From an uncultured Synechococcus sp. (lineage in GTDB: Bacteria; Cyanobacteriota; Cyanobacteriia; Phormidesmidales; Phormidesmidaceae), in NCBI GenBank assembly GCA_937911865.1, contig CALDSK010000079.1, positions 1-48,691 of the forward strand: a stretch of DNA of 48,691 nucleotides. The letters run 5' to 3'. A program made the translations under genes and the position numbers. This document shows, in pieces, positions 7,756 to 17,200 of the stretch (its first letter is position 1; each line of letters opens with the position of its first letter). The notes beneath the pieces were generated by a model. It worked only from the letters and a program-made list of their open reading frames with translations, did not search any database and was not told the DNA's origin.

Positions 7756-8964
7756 ATGCCAGAGAAAAAGCTCACTAGCCGTGAACGCATTGTCAGGTCT
7801 GCGCTCTCGCTATTTTCACAGAATGGAATTACCGCAACGACCACCAAAGAAATTGCCGAACAGGCCGGGGTAAATGAGGTCACGCTGTTTCGTCAGTTTG
7901 GCAGCAAGCAGGGCTTGCTTTTAGCCGTTATTAAAGAAGCGCCCTTTATTGAATCGATGCAAGCGGCACTAACCGACATCGTAGGTGCGAACAATCCGAT
8001 CACCGCCTACGGCTCGGCAGGTCTAGAGTTGCTAGCCCAGGTACCAGAATTAGTGCGGTCGCTCATCGGAGAAGCCGGTCAGTCTCCCGCAGAAAATCAC
8101 CAGGCCCTAGCCCTAGCGCTTCGCCAAGCTAATCAGCAAACCGTAAGCTATCTAAAAGGGGAGGGAGTAAACCATTTAGACCTGGCCGTCGAAGAAAGCG
8201 CCAAACTGCTCAACACTTTGCTACTGGGCTACGCGCTGATGGAAGCCAGCAGTGGCGGCCAAACGCTGTGGCAAACGCAGTCAGAGTTTTTAATCTCTAT
8301 TAACAAGCTATTTACGGCCAGCGCTGAAGATAGCAGCCATTCATCACAGCCTGTAGCCGAACCTGCCATAGACACCCAGGTAACGACAGGCGTAATGGAT
8401 CTGCCCGAAGAAACAGTGCGTCAGCTCTTCCTAAAAGCCAAAAAGCAAAATGCTCAGACTTACGCCCTGGTGTATGTACTTTTTGGCGCTGGGCTGCGAA
8501 TAGAAGAATGCGCCGGGTTAATGCGATCGCAGGTCTTTGCCAGCAAAAATCAGCACTTGCTCACCATCAGCGGCTCGCTCGCCAGGCAGGTCCCGGTCAA
8601 CCGCTGGATCATGGGCCACCGCTACGGCACCTATCTCAAAAATCCCCTCACCCAGTGGCTTAAAAGCCGCTCAGACGACGTGCCTGCCGTTTTTATCAAC
8701 GAAGCAGGAACCGCCCACACGACCGAAAGCCTAAACGTACTTTGGAACACTCTACTTGATGATATTACCGCACCTTTTGGCACAGATATCACACCTTTCC
8801 ATGCCCGGCAAACCTGGTGCATAGAACTGCTAACCAAAGAGATGAGTCAGGACAACTTGAGTCTGCTCTCAGGGCTCAGTCAGGCGGAGCTAATCCCCTA
8901 CATCAACAGAGCAAAGGAAAAAGCGGCCCTGGCACAGGCGCTAGCCATTGATCAAAACAGATAG
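7756..8964 (+). CDS. TetR-type regulator fused to a degenerate tyrosine-recombinase domain
   Basis: A 402-residue protein, twice the usual TetR length. Residues 6-60 form the TetR helix-turn-helix (TTKEIAEQAGVNEVTLFRQF), and residues 60-180 look like a helical TetR ligand/dimer domain. A polar linker (about 188-203) leads to residues 205-385, which resemble the catalytic half of phage-integrase/XerC proteins. There, GAGLRIEECAGL holds the first Arg (248), TPFHARQTWCIELL holds the second Arg (351), and PYINRAK places Tyr382 at the nucleophile site. The His of the HxxR box aligns with Phe348 and the LGH box is altered (LSGLS), so strand exchange is doubtful; a DNA-binding or multimerising role is more likely. 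It is divergent from desC with shared palindromes between them, and probably regulates itself and desC. Confidence 0.8.
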   Translation: MPEKKLTSRERIVRSALSLFSQNGITATTTKEIAEQAGVNEVTLFRQFGSKQGLLLAVIKEAPFIESMQAALTDIVGANNPITAYGSAGLELLAQVPELVRSLIGEAGQSPAENHQALALALRQANQQTVSYLKGEGVNHLDLAVEESAKLLNTLLLGYALMEASSGGQTLWQTQSEFLISINKLFTASAEDSSHSSQPVAEPAIDTQVTTGVMDLPEETVRQLFLKAKKQNAQTYALVYVLFGAGLRIEECAGLMRSQVFASKNQHLLTISGSLARQVPVNRWIMGHRYGTYLKNPLTQWLKSRSDDVPAVFINEAGTAHTTESLNVLWNTLLDDITAPFGTDITPFHARQTWCIELLTKEMSQDNLSLLSGLSQAELIPYINRAKEKAALAQALAIDQNR

Positions 8965-8970
8965 AAAACA

Positions 8971-10221
8971 TTAGATATTGCACGGACCGGAGGCAAAAGC
9001 TCGTTCGATGATGTCAAGTGCATCTTTGACTCCCTGAGTACGGGCGATCACATCTTGCACTTTCGCAGCATTCAACCTGTAGGACGGGTTACTCAATACC
9101 TGAGAAATCTTCTCTCTTAAGCTATCAGCATTCAGATCTCTCAGCGGAATTAGTTCTCCCGCACCCGTCCATACAATCCGCGCAGCAACAGCAGGCTGGT
9201 CATCAGTAATCGGAATTGCGACCATAGGAACGCCATAACTTAGCGCCTCCAAAGTCGTATTAAGACCTGCATGAGTGATCGTGAGAGTAGCCCTCTTCAA
9301 AAGTTCTAACTGAGGCGCATAATCAACAACAATGGGGATTCCGTCCAGATTTGGCAGCGCTTCGGGCGTGAGTCCGTCACCTAGGGACAGAACTAGCTGT
9401 ATATCGAGGTCAGCGCAGGCTGTTGCAATCGTATAGAAGATAGAACAATCGCGGTTTTGCAACGTTCCCATTGAGGCATATATCATTGGTTTACCGTGCA
9501 TTTGCTCATATGGAAAATCAACCGGGGGTCGTTCAATTGAGTGGTGAAAAGGGCCTGTAAAGTAGAAGTGAGAGGGCAACTCACGAGGAAATTCAAACTC
9601 AGGAATGTGACGAGTGATAATAGCCAGGTCCGAAAAAATGTCGTTGTAATTGGTGTAGGCTTCTAGTCGCCACTGCTGGCGATAGCGGTTAATAACTTGC
9701 CAGATTGGGCGCGCTAAACGCCCCGACAGTTTATACGCTAATTGGTTGCGAAGCTTTGCCCACCAATGAGTACTGTACTGCCAAGCTGTAAAAATAGGGG
9801 GGATGGTAATGTCTTCATAAAAAGGAAGTAAACAGCAAACCGTAATGTATGGAATATTGAGATAGTCAGCGATCGTACCGCCTTCAAAGATCGATAAATC
9901 AACTAGAAGCGCGTCAATTTTCTGAGATCGAACAATTGCAGGAACGCGCTCTAATCGATCTTGAGCCACATAAGAGAAGTTTTTCAGCGTCTGCCGAATA
10001 TTCGCTATATTTCCCTTCTGCGCCTGCTCGTCTCCATCTCTATACGGTGAGTTTTCATACACCTTATTAAATGCAAGTCCTGCTGCTATTGCGTTGTTTT
10101 TCGCTTCCACAGCGCTTAAGACAGTAACTCGATGCCCTCTTTTCTGAAGCGCTTTACCTAAAGGGAAAAAAGTATTTATATGCCCCGTAGCCGCTAAACA
10201 AAGAATGCCGAAGTGAGTCAT
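8971..10221 (-). CDS. Family-1 (UGT-like) glycosyltransferase
   Basis: A 416-residue GT-B fold enzyme that transfers a sugar from a nucleotide-sugar to a small lipophilic acceptor. The N-terminal half starts with GILCLAATGHINTFFPLGKA (the acceptor-side Gly-His loop of macrolide, carotenoid and sterol glycosyltransferases). The C-terminal half holds the donor-binding signature ITHAGLNTTLEALSYGVPMV, followed by PITDDQPAVAARI. The acceptor is unknown; zeaxanthin glucosyltransferases and macrolide glycosyltransferases are both of this type. It ends 6 nt from the stop of the convergent TetR-fusion gene. A TetR regulator gene lies 128 nt upstream on the same strand and probably shares its transcript. 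Confidence 0.85.
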   Translation of the reverse strand: MTHFGILCLAATGHINTFFPLGKALQKRGHRVTVLSAVEAKNNAIAAGLAFNKVYENSPYRDGDEQAQKGNIANIRQTLKNFSYVAQDRLERVPAIVRSQKIDALLVDLSIFEGGTIADYLNIPYITVCCLLPFYEDITIPPIFTAWQYSTHWWAKLRNQLAYKLSGRLARPIWQVINRYRQQWRLEAYTNYNDIFSDLAIITRHIPEFEFPRELPSHFYFTGPFHHSIERPPVDFPYEQMHGKPMIYASMGTLQNRDCSIFYTIATACADLDIQLVLSLGDGLTPEALPNLDGIPIVVDYAPQLELLKRATLTITHAGLNTTLEALSYGVPMVAIPITDDQPAVAARIVWTGAGELIPLRDLNADSLREKISQVLSNPSYRLNAAKVQDVIARTQGVKDALDIIERAFASGPCNI

Positions 10222-10349
10222 GGGTTATCGCTTGAAGGGGAGTACAACAGAAACAGGCAGGCAATCAAGGGGGTTGGCAAACAGCAGCATACCGAGAAGA
10301 TAAAATACAAGAGTTTCTATAAACCAAAGAAAATGCCGCCAAAGCTGAT

Positions 10350-10985
10350 TCATACTGCGCTTTCTTCGTCTACTAAAAGCGTGTCAAAAATTGTTTTCAG
10401 AGATCTTTCTAATAAGGATGCTGGCAGGGTAACCTCGTCAAAGTGTTTTGCTAACGCCAGGCTCACATGACCATGTAGCGTTGCCCAAATCATCCGAGCA
10501 ATGTCCCATGATTCAGCTTGAGTAATCGGGGAAACAACCCTACAGCCCTGAACCGCTTGAACCAGTAAGATAAAACCTTTTTCTCCCGTCTGACGACTAG
10601 CTTCTGGCGGTGTGTACTCTGGGACAGGATTAGCGAACATAATGGCGTAATAGCTTGAGTTATCCATTGCAAACTGCCGGTAGGCATAACAAAGTGCCCA
10701 AACATAATCGAGCGGAGCACCTGTATGCGGAACAGATTCGAGAGCCTGTCGAAGGAGTTCAAACCCTCGCAAATAAAGCTGATCGACAACGCCCTGCTTG
10801 TTACCAAACAACGTATAGAGCGTCATCGTCGAACAGCCGACCAGCTTAGCGATTCGCCTCATACTCAGCGCCGCCGGGCCTTCTTTCATCAATAGATTAC
10901 TTGCATCATCCAATACGCCTTGGCGTAGAGCTTGTTGATGCTGCTTTTGAGCTATTCGATACGTAGTCTGCCGCTCTGCTTTCAT
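10350..10985 (-). CDS. TetR/AcrR family transcriptional regulator
   Basis: A 211-residue repressor-type protein. Residues about 16-64 form the helix-turn-helix (SMRRIAKLVGCSTMTLYTLF, then GNKQGVVDQLY). The rest is an all-helical ligand-binding domain with WALCYAYRQFAMDNSSYYAIMF and ARMIWATLHGHVSLAL, resembling the TetR C-terminal class with a WHG-like motif. The ATG at 10985 lies inside the first of two identical operator-like sites, which suggests tight autoregulation. The glycosyltransferase 128 nt downstream is the probable target. The isonitrile cluster ends about 190 bp away on the same strand but has its own direction of entry, so control of that cluster is not indicated. Confidence 0.88.
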   Translation of the reverse strand: MKAERQTTYRIAQKQHQQALRQGVLDDASNLLMKEGPAALSMRRIAKLVGCSTMTLYTLFGNKQGVVDQLYLRGFELLRQALESVPHTGAPLDYVWALCYAYRQFAMDNSSYYAIMFANPVPEYTPPEASRQTGEKGFILLVQAVQGCRVVSPITQAESWDIARMIWATLHGHVSLALAKHFDEVTLPASLLERSLKTIFDTLLVDEESAV

Positions 10986-11038
10986 AACATCGTTATTAGC
11001 AATAACATCGTTATATAAAAACCAATAAAAAATGTCAA
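10984..11038 (-). promoter_or_regulatory. Promoter and paired operators of the TetR gene
   Basis: On the minus strand a consensus -35 TTGACA (11033-11038), a 17-nt spacer and a -10 TATAAC (11010-11015) precede the TetR gene. The 13-nt element ATAACATCGTTAT occurs twice (10984-10996 and 11002-11014, 18 bp apart). Each copy is a 5-3-5 inverted repeat, one over the -10 and one over the start codon. This is the arrangement expected for autorepression. Confidence 0.75.
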
Positions 11039-11107
11039 CCGCCTATGGCAGCTGACACTTATAGTTTTTGTCACTTAGCGCTTTGCGTCTCCCACAGATG
11101 AAACCTT

Positions 11108-11135
11108 TGCTACACATGGCGCTAAGTGTGTAGCA
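11108..11135. repeat. Hairpin after the NRPS operon
   Basis: TGCTACACA (11108-11116) and TGTGTAGCA (11127-11135) form a 9-bp stem with a 10-nt loop, beginning about 37 nt after the exporter stop codon. There is no T-run, so it is at best a weak or factor-dependent end of the biosynthetic transcript. Confidence 0.4.
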
Positions 11136-11172
11136 GAGATGTAGCAACAGATGAGTCAGTAAAAAATCATCT

Positions 11173-12600
11173 TCAGTTCAATGTTCGAACAGCCGGAATC
11201 ATAGCCAGCACAACGCTAACAACCAGCATCGCAATCCCTGTACCGCCAAACAAAGCCCACAAGCTGATATTAGCCAAAACGCCAGCTAATGCATAAGAGA
11301 AAGGCGCAACACCTACCGAAGCCAATAGCCCCACACCCATCACTCGGCCCAACAGTTCAGCCGGTGTCTTCTTCTGCAACCAGGTTGTTGCAACCAGCAA
11401 AAAGAAGCTGCTACAGCCACCCAAAATCGCGCTTACAATACTCGCTAACGGCCAGCTAGAAACCGTACTCATCGCAATCATGCCAAAGCCCTGAACGCTA
11501 GCGAGCATCAACATCAGTACGCCTAGCTTAGGCAGCTGAGATAGCCACTGAGGCAACAGCGAACCCACCAAGCCACCCGCACCCCAAGCAGAAATAGTAA
11601 TACCCAGCGCCAGCGCGCCCGAATTCACAAACCGATCTTGAGCCAGCGCTACAATGCCCACCTGTAACGGCCCAACAAAGAGAAAGTTATAGAGAGCCAG
11701 AGAGAGAATCAACGTGCGCAGAGGCAGATTTTGCCAGGTGTACTGGAGCCCCGCCGAAACATCGCCCAAAAATCCCTGAGGCGCTTCAACTGAAGGCATC
11801 TCAACCGGCTCTGCTACCGTCTCAGCGCCTGCACAGCAAGCGGGGACTGAAGCAGGTGTACTCGCAGGCTTAGGTCTATTCTGTTGAATCAGAAACAAAG
11901 CGGTTGTAGACACCACAAAACTCAACGCATCAACGATAAAGGCACTGCCAACACCCGTTGCGGCAATCACGCCCCCAGCCAGCGCAGGGCCTACTAACCG
12001 AATTACCTGATTGGCGCTTTGTCCCAATACGTTACTGGCAACAAGCTGTTCTTCTGAAACCAGCGTCGGCACAATCGCCTCCGCAGCAGGCGAGAAAAAC
12101 CCTTCAATAATGCCGAAGCTGAGCGCTAACAGATAGAGATGCCACAGCTGAGTAGACCCCGTCGCGACTAGCGTAGCTAAGATCGCAGTCAATCCGGCCC
12201 GCAGCAGGTTTGAAAACAGCATCACCGTCCGAGGCGTTAGGCGATCGCTCAACGCACCGCCCAACACCATCAAAATCGCTCTAGGAATCGCCACAATCAT
12301 TAGCACTAAGCCCAAGTCCAGCGGCGAACCGGTCAGCTGAAGCGTCAGCCAGGGCAGGGCAACAAAGTAAAACTGATCACCCAGGTTAGAAACCGTCTCA
12401 CCAATTGCTAACAGCCGAAAGTTGCGATTGGTCAGCGGCTGCCACAATGGAATATCGGGGGGAATATCAGAGGGAATGTCGGGAGGAGTATCAGGCGGCG
12501 TCTCCGGGAGAACAGAAGAAGATGCTGGCGGCGATTGAGACGCCGGATTTGGCGTCTGTTCGGGTGTTTGCTCGGGCGTCTGCGGAGAAATATTAGCCAT
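11173..12600 (-). CDS. MFS exporter of the isonitrile lipopeptide cluster
   Basis: A 475-residue inner-membrane protein of the major facilitator superfamily, drug/siderophore-export branch (EntS-like, DHA3 type). About twelve hydrophobic segments follow a proline-rich cytoplasmic N-terminus (about residues 1-52, with the repeat PPDIPSDIPPDIP). The segment RNFRLLAIGETVSNLGDQFY and the loop GGALSDRLTPRTV match the family's first helix and its loop 2-3 motif. The ATG directly abuts the stop codon of the acyl-AMP ligase (TAA then ATG), so the two are translationally coupled and this is the last gene of the operon. Export of the NRPS product is inferred from family and position. Confidence 0.88.
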   Translation of the reverse strand: MANISPQTPEQTPEQTPNPASQSPPASSSVLPETPPDTPPDIPSDIPPDIPLWQPLTNRNFRLLAIGETVSNLGDQFYFVALPWLTLQLTGSPLDLGLVLMIVAIPRAILMVLGGALSDRLTPRTVMLFSNLLRAGLTAILATLVATGSTQLWHLYLLALSFGIIEGFFSPAAEAIVPTLVSEEQLVASNVLGQSANQVIRLVGPALAGGVIAATGVGSAFIVDALSFVVSTTALFLIQQNRPKPASTPASVPACCAGAETVAEPVEMPSVEAPQGFLGDVSAGLQYTWQNLPLRTLILSLALYNFLFVGPLQVGIVALAQDRFVNSGALALGITISAWGAGGLVGSLLPQWLSQLPKLGVLMLMLASVQGFGMIAMSTVSSWPLASIVSAILGGCSSFFLLVATTWLQKKTPAELLGRVMGVGLLASVGVAPFSYALAGVLANISLWALFGGTGIAMLVVSVVLAMIPAVRTLN

Positions 12601-14214
12601 TTAATTTACCTTTCGTTGATAGCCTTGCCAGAAGGGTTCTCGCAGCTTGCCTTTTTGAACTTTACCACTTGGCGTTCTGGGCAACGCTGCCACAAAATCC
12701 ACCGTGCGAGGCAGCTTAAAGCTGGCCAATTTACCCCTAGCAAAATTGATAATGTCCAAAGCCGTCGCGCTCGCCTCGGGCCTTAGCACCACCAGCGCTT
12801 TAATCGCCTCACCCCACTTCGGATCGGGCACACCAATAACAGCTACCTCAGCGATCGCAGGATGCTGATACAAAATGTTTTCAACCTCTGCCGGGTAAAC
12901 ATTCTCACTGGCATAGCAAATCATGTCTTTAATGCGATCGCAAATAAAGACATACCCGTCCTCATCCACATACCCTGCGTCTCCTGTATGAATCCAGCCA
13001 TCGACAAGCGTACTGGCTGTAGCCTCAGGCAGCTTCCAATAGCCCACCATATGAGCGGGCGATCGCAAACAAATTTCGCCAATTTCACCCGCTGGCAACG
13101 GCGCTTTCTCCGGCGTTAATACCGAAACAGACACCCCAGGAAAGGGCTTACCGGCAGCCAGCAGCCGCTGAGGATTGTCGAGAGAATGATCACTAGCTGG
13201 CAAACAGATCGCACAGTTACCGGTTTCTGTCATGCCATAGATTTGAACAAAATCGCAGGCAAAGGTCTTAATCGCTTGAGTCAGAAGCGTTTCAGCAATC
13301 GGAGAGCCGCCGTAAACAATCGTGTCTAGCGCAGAAAAGTCGGTTGTGCGGCTAGCAGGTTCTGCGAGCATAGCCTGCATCATCGCCGGAACCAGGCAGG
13401 TTTTGGTCACCTGGTAAGTCGCCATTGCCTGTAGCGCGTCAGCAGGCACAAAGCTTTCTAGCAAAACATTTTCAGCACCAGCAACCAGGCCACGCATGGC
13501 CCACCAGAGTCCGCCGATATGGAACAGCGGCAGAGCAATTAGGCTGACGTCTTGGTCGCTCCAGCCAATCCAAGTTTGGTTTTGCTTAGCAAAGGCTTGG
13601 GCGATCGCAAAAAAGCTAACGTGAGCCAGCTGCACACCCTTAGGGTGACCTGTTGTGCCGCTTGTGTACATTTGTACAACAACTTGACCGGCTTTCTCTG
13701 TAATGCCTTTCTCTTTATCTAATCCCTCTTTAGAAGCCGCATTGTCTAGCCACTGCTCGTAGATTGGCCAGTCCGGTGAAAGAGATGTTGATGTTGAAGC
13801 GCTATCTGCGATCGCAACCGTTTTCTTGATCCGCGGCAGCTCAGACAAAATAGACGCAGCCATGCTGTAAAAAGCAGGCCCCACAAACAGCAGTTCAGCC
13901 TCAGCATTCTGCAAAATGTAGCCAACTTCAGAGGCTGTTAGCCGCCAGTTAATGGGCACTAAAACAGCGCCTATCTTAGCGCAGGCAAACAAAATCTCGT
14001 ACCCTTGCAGGCAGTCCTTGCTCAAAAAGGCAACTCTTGTTCCCGGCTGAATACCAACCGATAGTAGAGACATTGCCAAAGCGTCACTGCGTTGATGTAA
14101 CTGCTGATAGGTCAGTGTCTCTCCCTTGCAAATCAGCGCCTTGCGATCGGGGAACTGCTTAGCTTGAACCGCTGTTAGCTCAGCTAGCGTTTGAATAGCA
14201 TCATTGTGAATCAT
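12601..14214 (-). CDS. Acyl-AMP ligase, ScoC/FadD10-like, isonitrile lipopeptide pathway
   Basis: A 537-residue member of the ANL adenylating superfamily. Core motifs are complete: YTSGTTGHPKG at 183-193, YGMTETG for the aromatic/TE motif, GWIHTGDAGY, and the catalytic lysine in RTPSGKVQKGK near the C-terminus. In the known isonitrile clusters a ligase of this class (ScoC, Rv0099/FadD10) activates the fatty acid as acyl-adenylate and loads it on the carrier protein. Here its start codon overlaps the stop of the NRPS gene (ATGA). The NRPS begins with an acyl carrier domain, an obvious acceptor. A plain acyl-CoA ligase cannot be excluded from sequence, but the context argues for acyl transfer to the carrier. 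No gene for an unfused carrier protein is present. Confidence 0.88.
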   Translation of the reverse strand: MIHNDAIQTLAELTAVQAKQFPDRKALICKGETLTYQQLHQRSDALAMSLLSVGIQPGTRVAFLSKDCLQGYEILFACAKIGAVLVPINWRLTASEVGYILQNAEAELLFVGPAFYSMAASILSELPRIKKTVAIADSASTSTSLSPDWPIYEQWLDNAASKEGLDKEKGITEKAGQVVVQMYTSGTTGHPKGVQLAHVSFFAIAQAFAKQNQTWIGWSDQDVSLIALPLFHIGGLWWAMRGLVAGAENVLLESFVPADALQAMATYQVTKTCLVPAMMQAMLAEPASRTTDFSALDTIVYGGSPIAETLLTQAIKTFACDFVQIYGMTETGNCAICLPASDHSLDNPQRLLAAGKPFPGVSVSVLTPEKAPLPAGEIGEICLRSPAHMVGYWKLPEATASTLVDGWIHTGDAGYVDEDGYVFICDRIKDMICYASENVYPAEVENILYQHPAIAEVAVIGVPDPKWGEAIKALVVLRPEASATALDIINFARGKLASFKLPRTVDFVAALPRTPSGKVQKGKLREPFWQGYQRKVN

Positions 14215-17200
14215 CGGACCTCCTTAGATACGGTAGATAGTGAAAGAGAATCTTCTAGAGAGCCAAAAAGATGGCCAGAAAGATGACTAGACAAAATGCG
14301 CTCTGGGGAGCTGATTAAAGACGTCAGCAGGCTTTGATAGCGCTCGAACAACTGTTCGACTTCTTCGCGAGTAAAGCATTCAGTGCTGTAGCTCACCACA
14401 AGTCGAACAGTTGTTGAAAGTTCAGCATATATCTCTAGCGGTGTCGTTTCTGTTGTGCCAATGGTGTATAGCTCCGTGGGTATATCGGTCCACTGGTTTT
14501 CGTGCTGTGACGCTTTGGACTGCAAATCAACCGGCTCCCAGTTTGGCAGAGCGTCTGAAGACTGCACTGAGGGTGTCATCGTCAAACTAGCCATCAGGGT
14601 CAAAGGTCGATGGCGTTTGGTCTGTTCTATCACCTGCTGTAGGGGTACTTCTTTATGGTCGATAGCCTCATTTACGGTGGTCTGAAGCTGTTGAACAAAG
14701 GCTTTGCCCGTATGGTTTGGTTGGAGGTGCGATCGCAAAATTACATCATTAATAAAACAGCCAATCAAAGGCTCTGTCTCTGGCGGCGTTCGGTTCCCCA
14801 CTGTCGCCACCACCAAAATCTCCTGCTGCTGGCTCCACTCAGCTAACGCCAGCTTCAGCCCGGCTAACAGAACAGCAAAGCTGGTTACGCCTTGCTCACG
14901 GCTCCAGGCAACAATCTTACTCGCTAGCGCTGCCGAAAAGTGAGTGAAGTACTGATGTGCAGTTTTATCAGTCGGCGTAATGTTATTCGGCATTTCAGAA
15001 TGAGTGGGCAGTCCCTTTGGCACAAGCCGTTGCTGCCAATACGATAGCTGCTGAGCAATCACCGTTTCGCTGTACACCTGCCGTTGCCACAGGGCAAAAT
15101 CAGCATACTGAACCGCCATTTCAGGCAGCAAAGGCGCATCGACATCCGTTTGAATTAAGCGGTCCAGCGTCTGTAACAAGATGCCGAAAGACCAGCCATC
15201 AGTCACAATATGATGCGCCGTTATCAGCAACCAGTGTTCCTGAGCGCTCAATCGGAATAGAGCCGCTCGTATAAGTGGAGGCGCGTCAAGAGGGAAGGGG
15301 CGCTGTCCAATCTCCACACCCAAATTAATCGCTTCAGTCTCTCTCTGTTCAATCGGCAGATGCTGTAAATTTTCAAAAATCAAAGGCACAGACAGCGCTG
15401 GCAAAACTTTCTGCATTGGCACCGCTTCGCCTTCCTTCTCTTCAACCACAAAAACAGTCCGCAAAATCTCATGACGGCGAACAATTTCATCCAAGCTACG
15501 TTCAACCGTTTGAGGATTCAGCTCACCGTTAAACCGCACCAGAATCGAGCTGTTGAGCCCAGCGCCTGATTGGTCGGCCTGATGCATTTGCCAAATGTAC
15601 TGCTGAGAAAAAGAGAGTGAAACCAGTGTTGCCGCAGTTCTAGGTTGAGCAGTCAGCTCTTTCTGTAGCCGAGCCGTCGGCTGAAGTGAATCAATAATCT
15701 GAGCCAGGGCAGCTATGGTTGGAGCGTTAAAGAGGTAACGTAGTGGAAACTCAACTGAAAAAGTCTGGCGTATACGGAATATTAGCGCTGTTGCCAATAG
15801 GGAATGTCCGCCCAAATCAAAGAAATTATCCTGCACGCCAACTTGCGGCAGCTGCAAAATCTCTGTCCAAATCTCAGCCAGCTTAGCTTCTGTTGTCGTA
15901 GAGGGTGCAACAAAAGTCTCATAAGCTTCAACATTCACCTCAGGCACAGGCAAAGCCAAGCGATCGATCTTGCCATTGGGGCTTAGCGGTAGCCGTTTTA
16001 AGACTACAAAATAAGCTGGCACCATATAGCTAGGCAGCTGACTTTTAGCGAACGTGCGCAACTCCTCTTGCAAAGAGAGATTGTCAAGTGCAGAATGCTC
16101 AGTTGGCGCAGGAACGAGGTAAGCCACCAACTGTTCCCCGCCCACAACATCATTCCTCAGCACGACCACGGCTGATTGCACTGCCGCATGATCAGTCAAA
16201 ACCGCCTCAATCTCTCCAACCTCGATCCGAAAGCCACGCAGTTTCACTTGATAATCGCAACGGCCTAACAGCTCAACGACACCATCACTCCGATAGCAAG
16301 CCAAATCTCCTGTTTTATAGAGTGTTTTATAGATGCTAGAAGAAGAGTCTTCTTCTAGCTGTAGAAATCTCTCTTGAGTCAGCTCAGGCTGGTTCGAGTA
16401 TCCTCGCGCAACTCCTGCACCGCTGATATGCAGTTCTCCAGGAATACCGACGGGGAGCGGCTGTAGATCTGAGTTGAGAATATGCAGCTGAGTATTGGCT
16501 AAAGCATAGCCGATAGGCACAGGTCCTTCAGTCGGCAGATTAAGTGGCGGTGACTCAAAGTAGGTACTATCAATTGTGGCTTCGCTCACGCCGTAAGAAT
16601 TGATAATGCGAGTTTGAGCAGAGCACAGCGCTCTTAACTGACGGTAGTCCTCGGCATAGACCGTATCGGAGCCCACCACTAGCATTTTCATAAACTCAAG
16701 CGTTTGCTGGGTTTGTTGTAAGTACTGAATCAACAGTCTTACAACCGCAGGCGAGAATTCGGCAGCATCGATAGTGTTTTCCCGCATCAATGTGTAAAGG
16801 CGGTCCGGTTCTAACAGTAGGTCTTTTGGGCAGAGAACGAGCTGAGCGCCTGAACAGAGCGATCGCACCCAGTCACCCGTAAACACATCAAAAGAAAAGC
16901 TAGCCATTTGCAGGTGGCTAGAAAGACACTTTAAATTGTAAGCATCCTGCCAGGCAAAGTAAGCATTCACCAGGCTACGATGCTCCACCATCACACCCTT
17001 CGCCCTACCGGTAGACCCAGAGGTATAAACCACATAGCTAAGATTCTCCGGCTTAGCAGTTTGGGTGAGATTAGTCGTCGGCAACTGCGCAATCTCTTCC
17101 CACTGAGTATCTAGCGTAAAGGGCTTCTCTATACCAGAGAGAATTTCAACAATCTCTGAATGAGTTAAAACAATGGCTACCTGGGAGTCTTCTAGCATGT

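Noticed and set aside
10213..10470. An 85-codon plus-strand frame between the glycosyltransferase and TetR genes
   Set aside because: It overlaps both genes on the opposite strand and lacks any recognisable feature.
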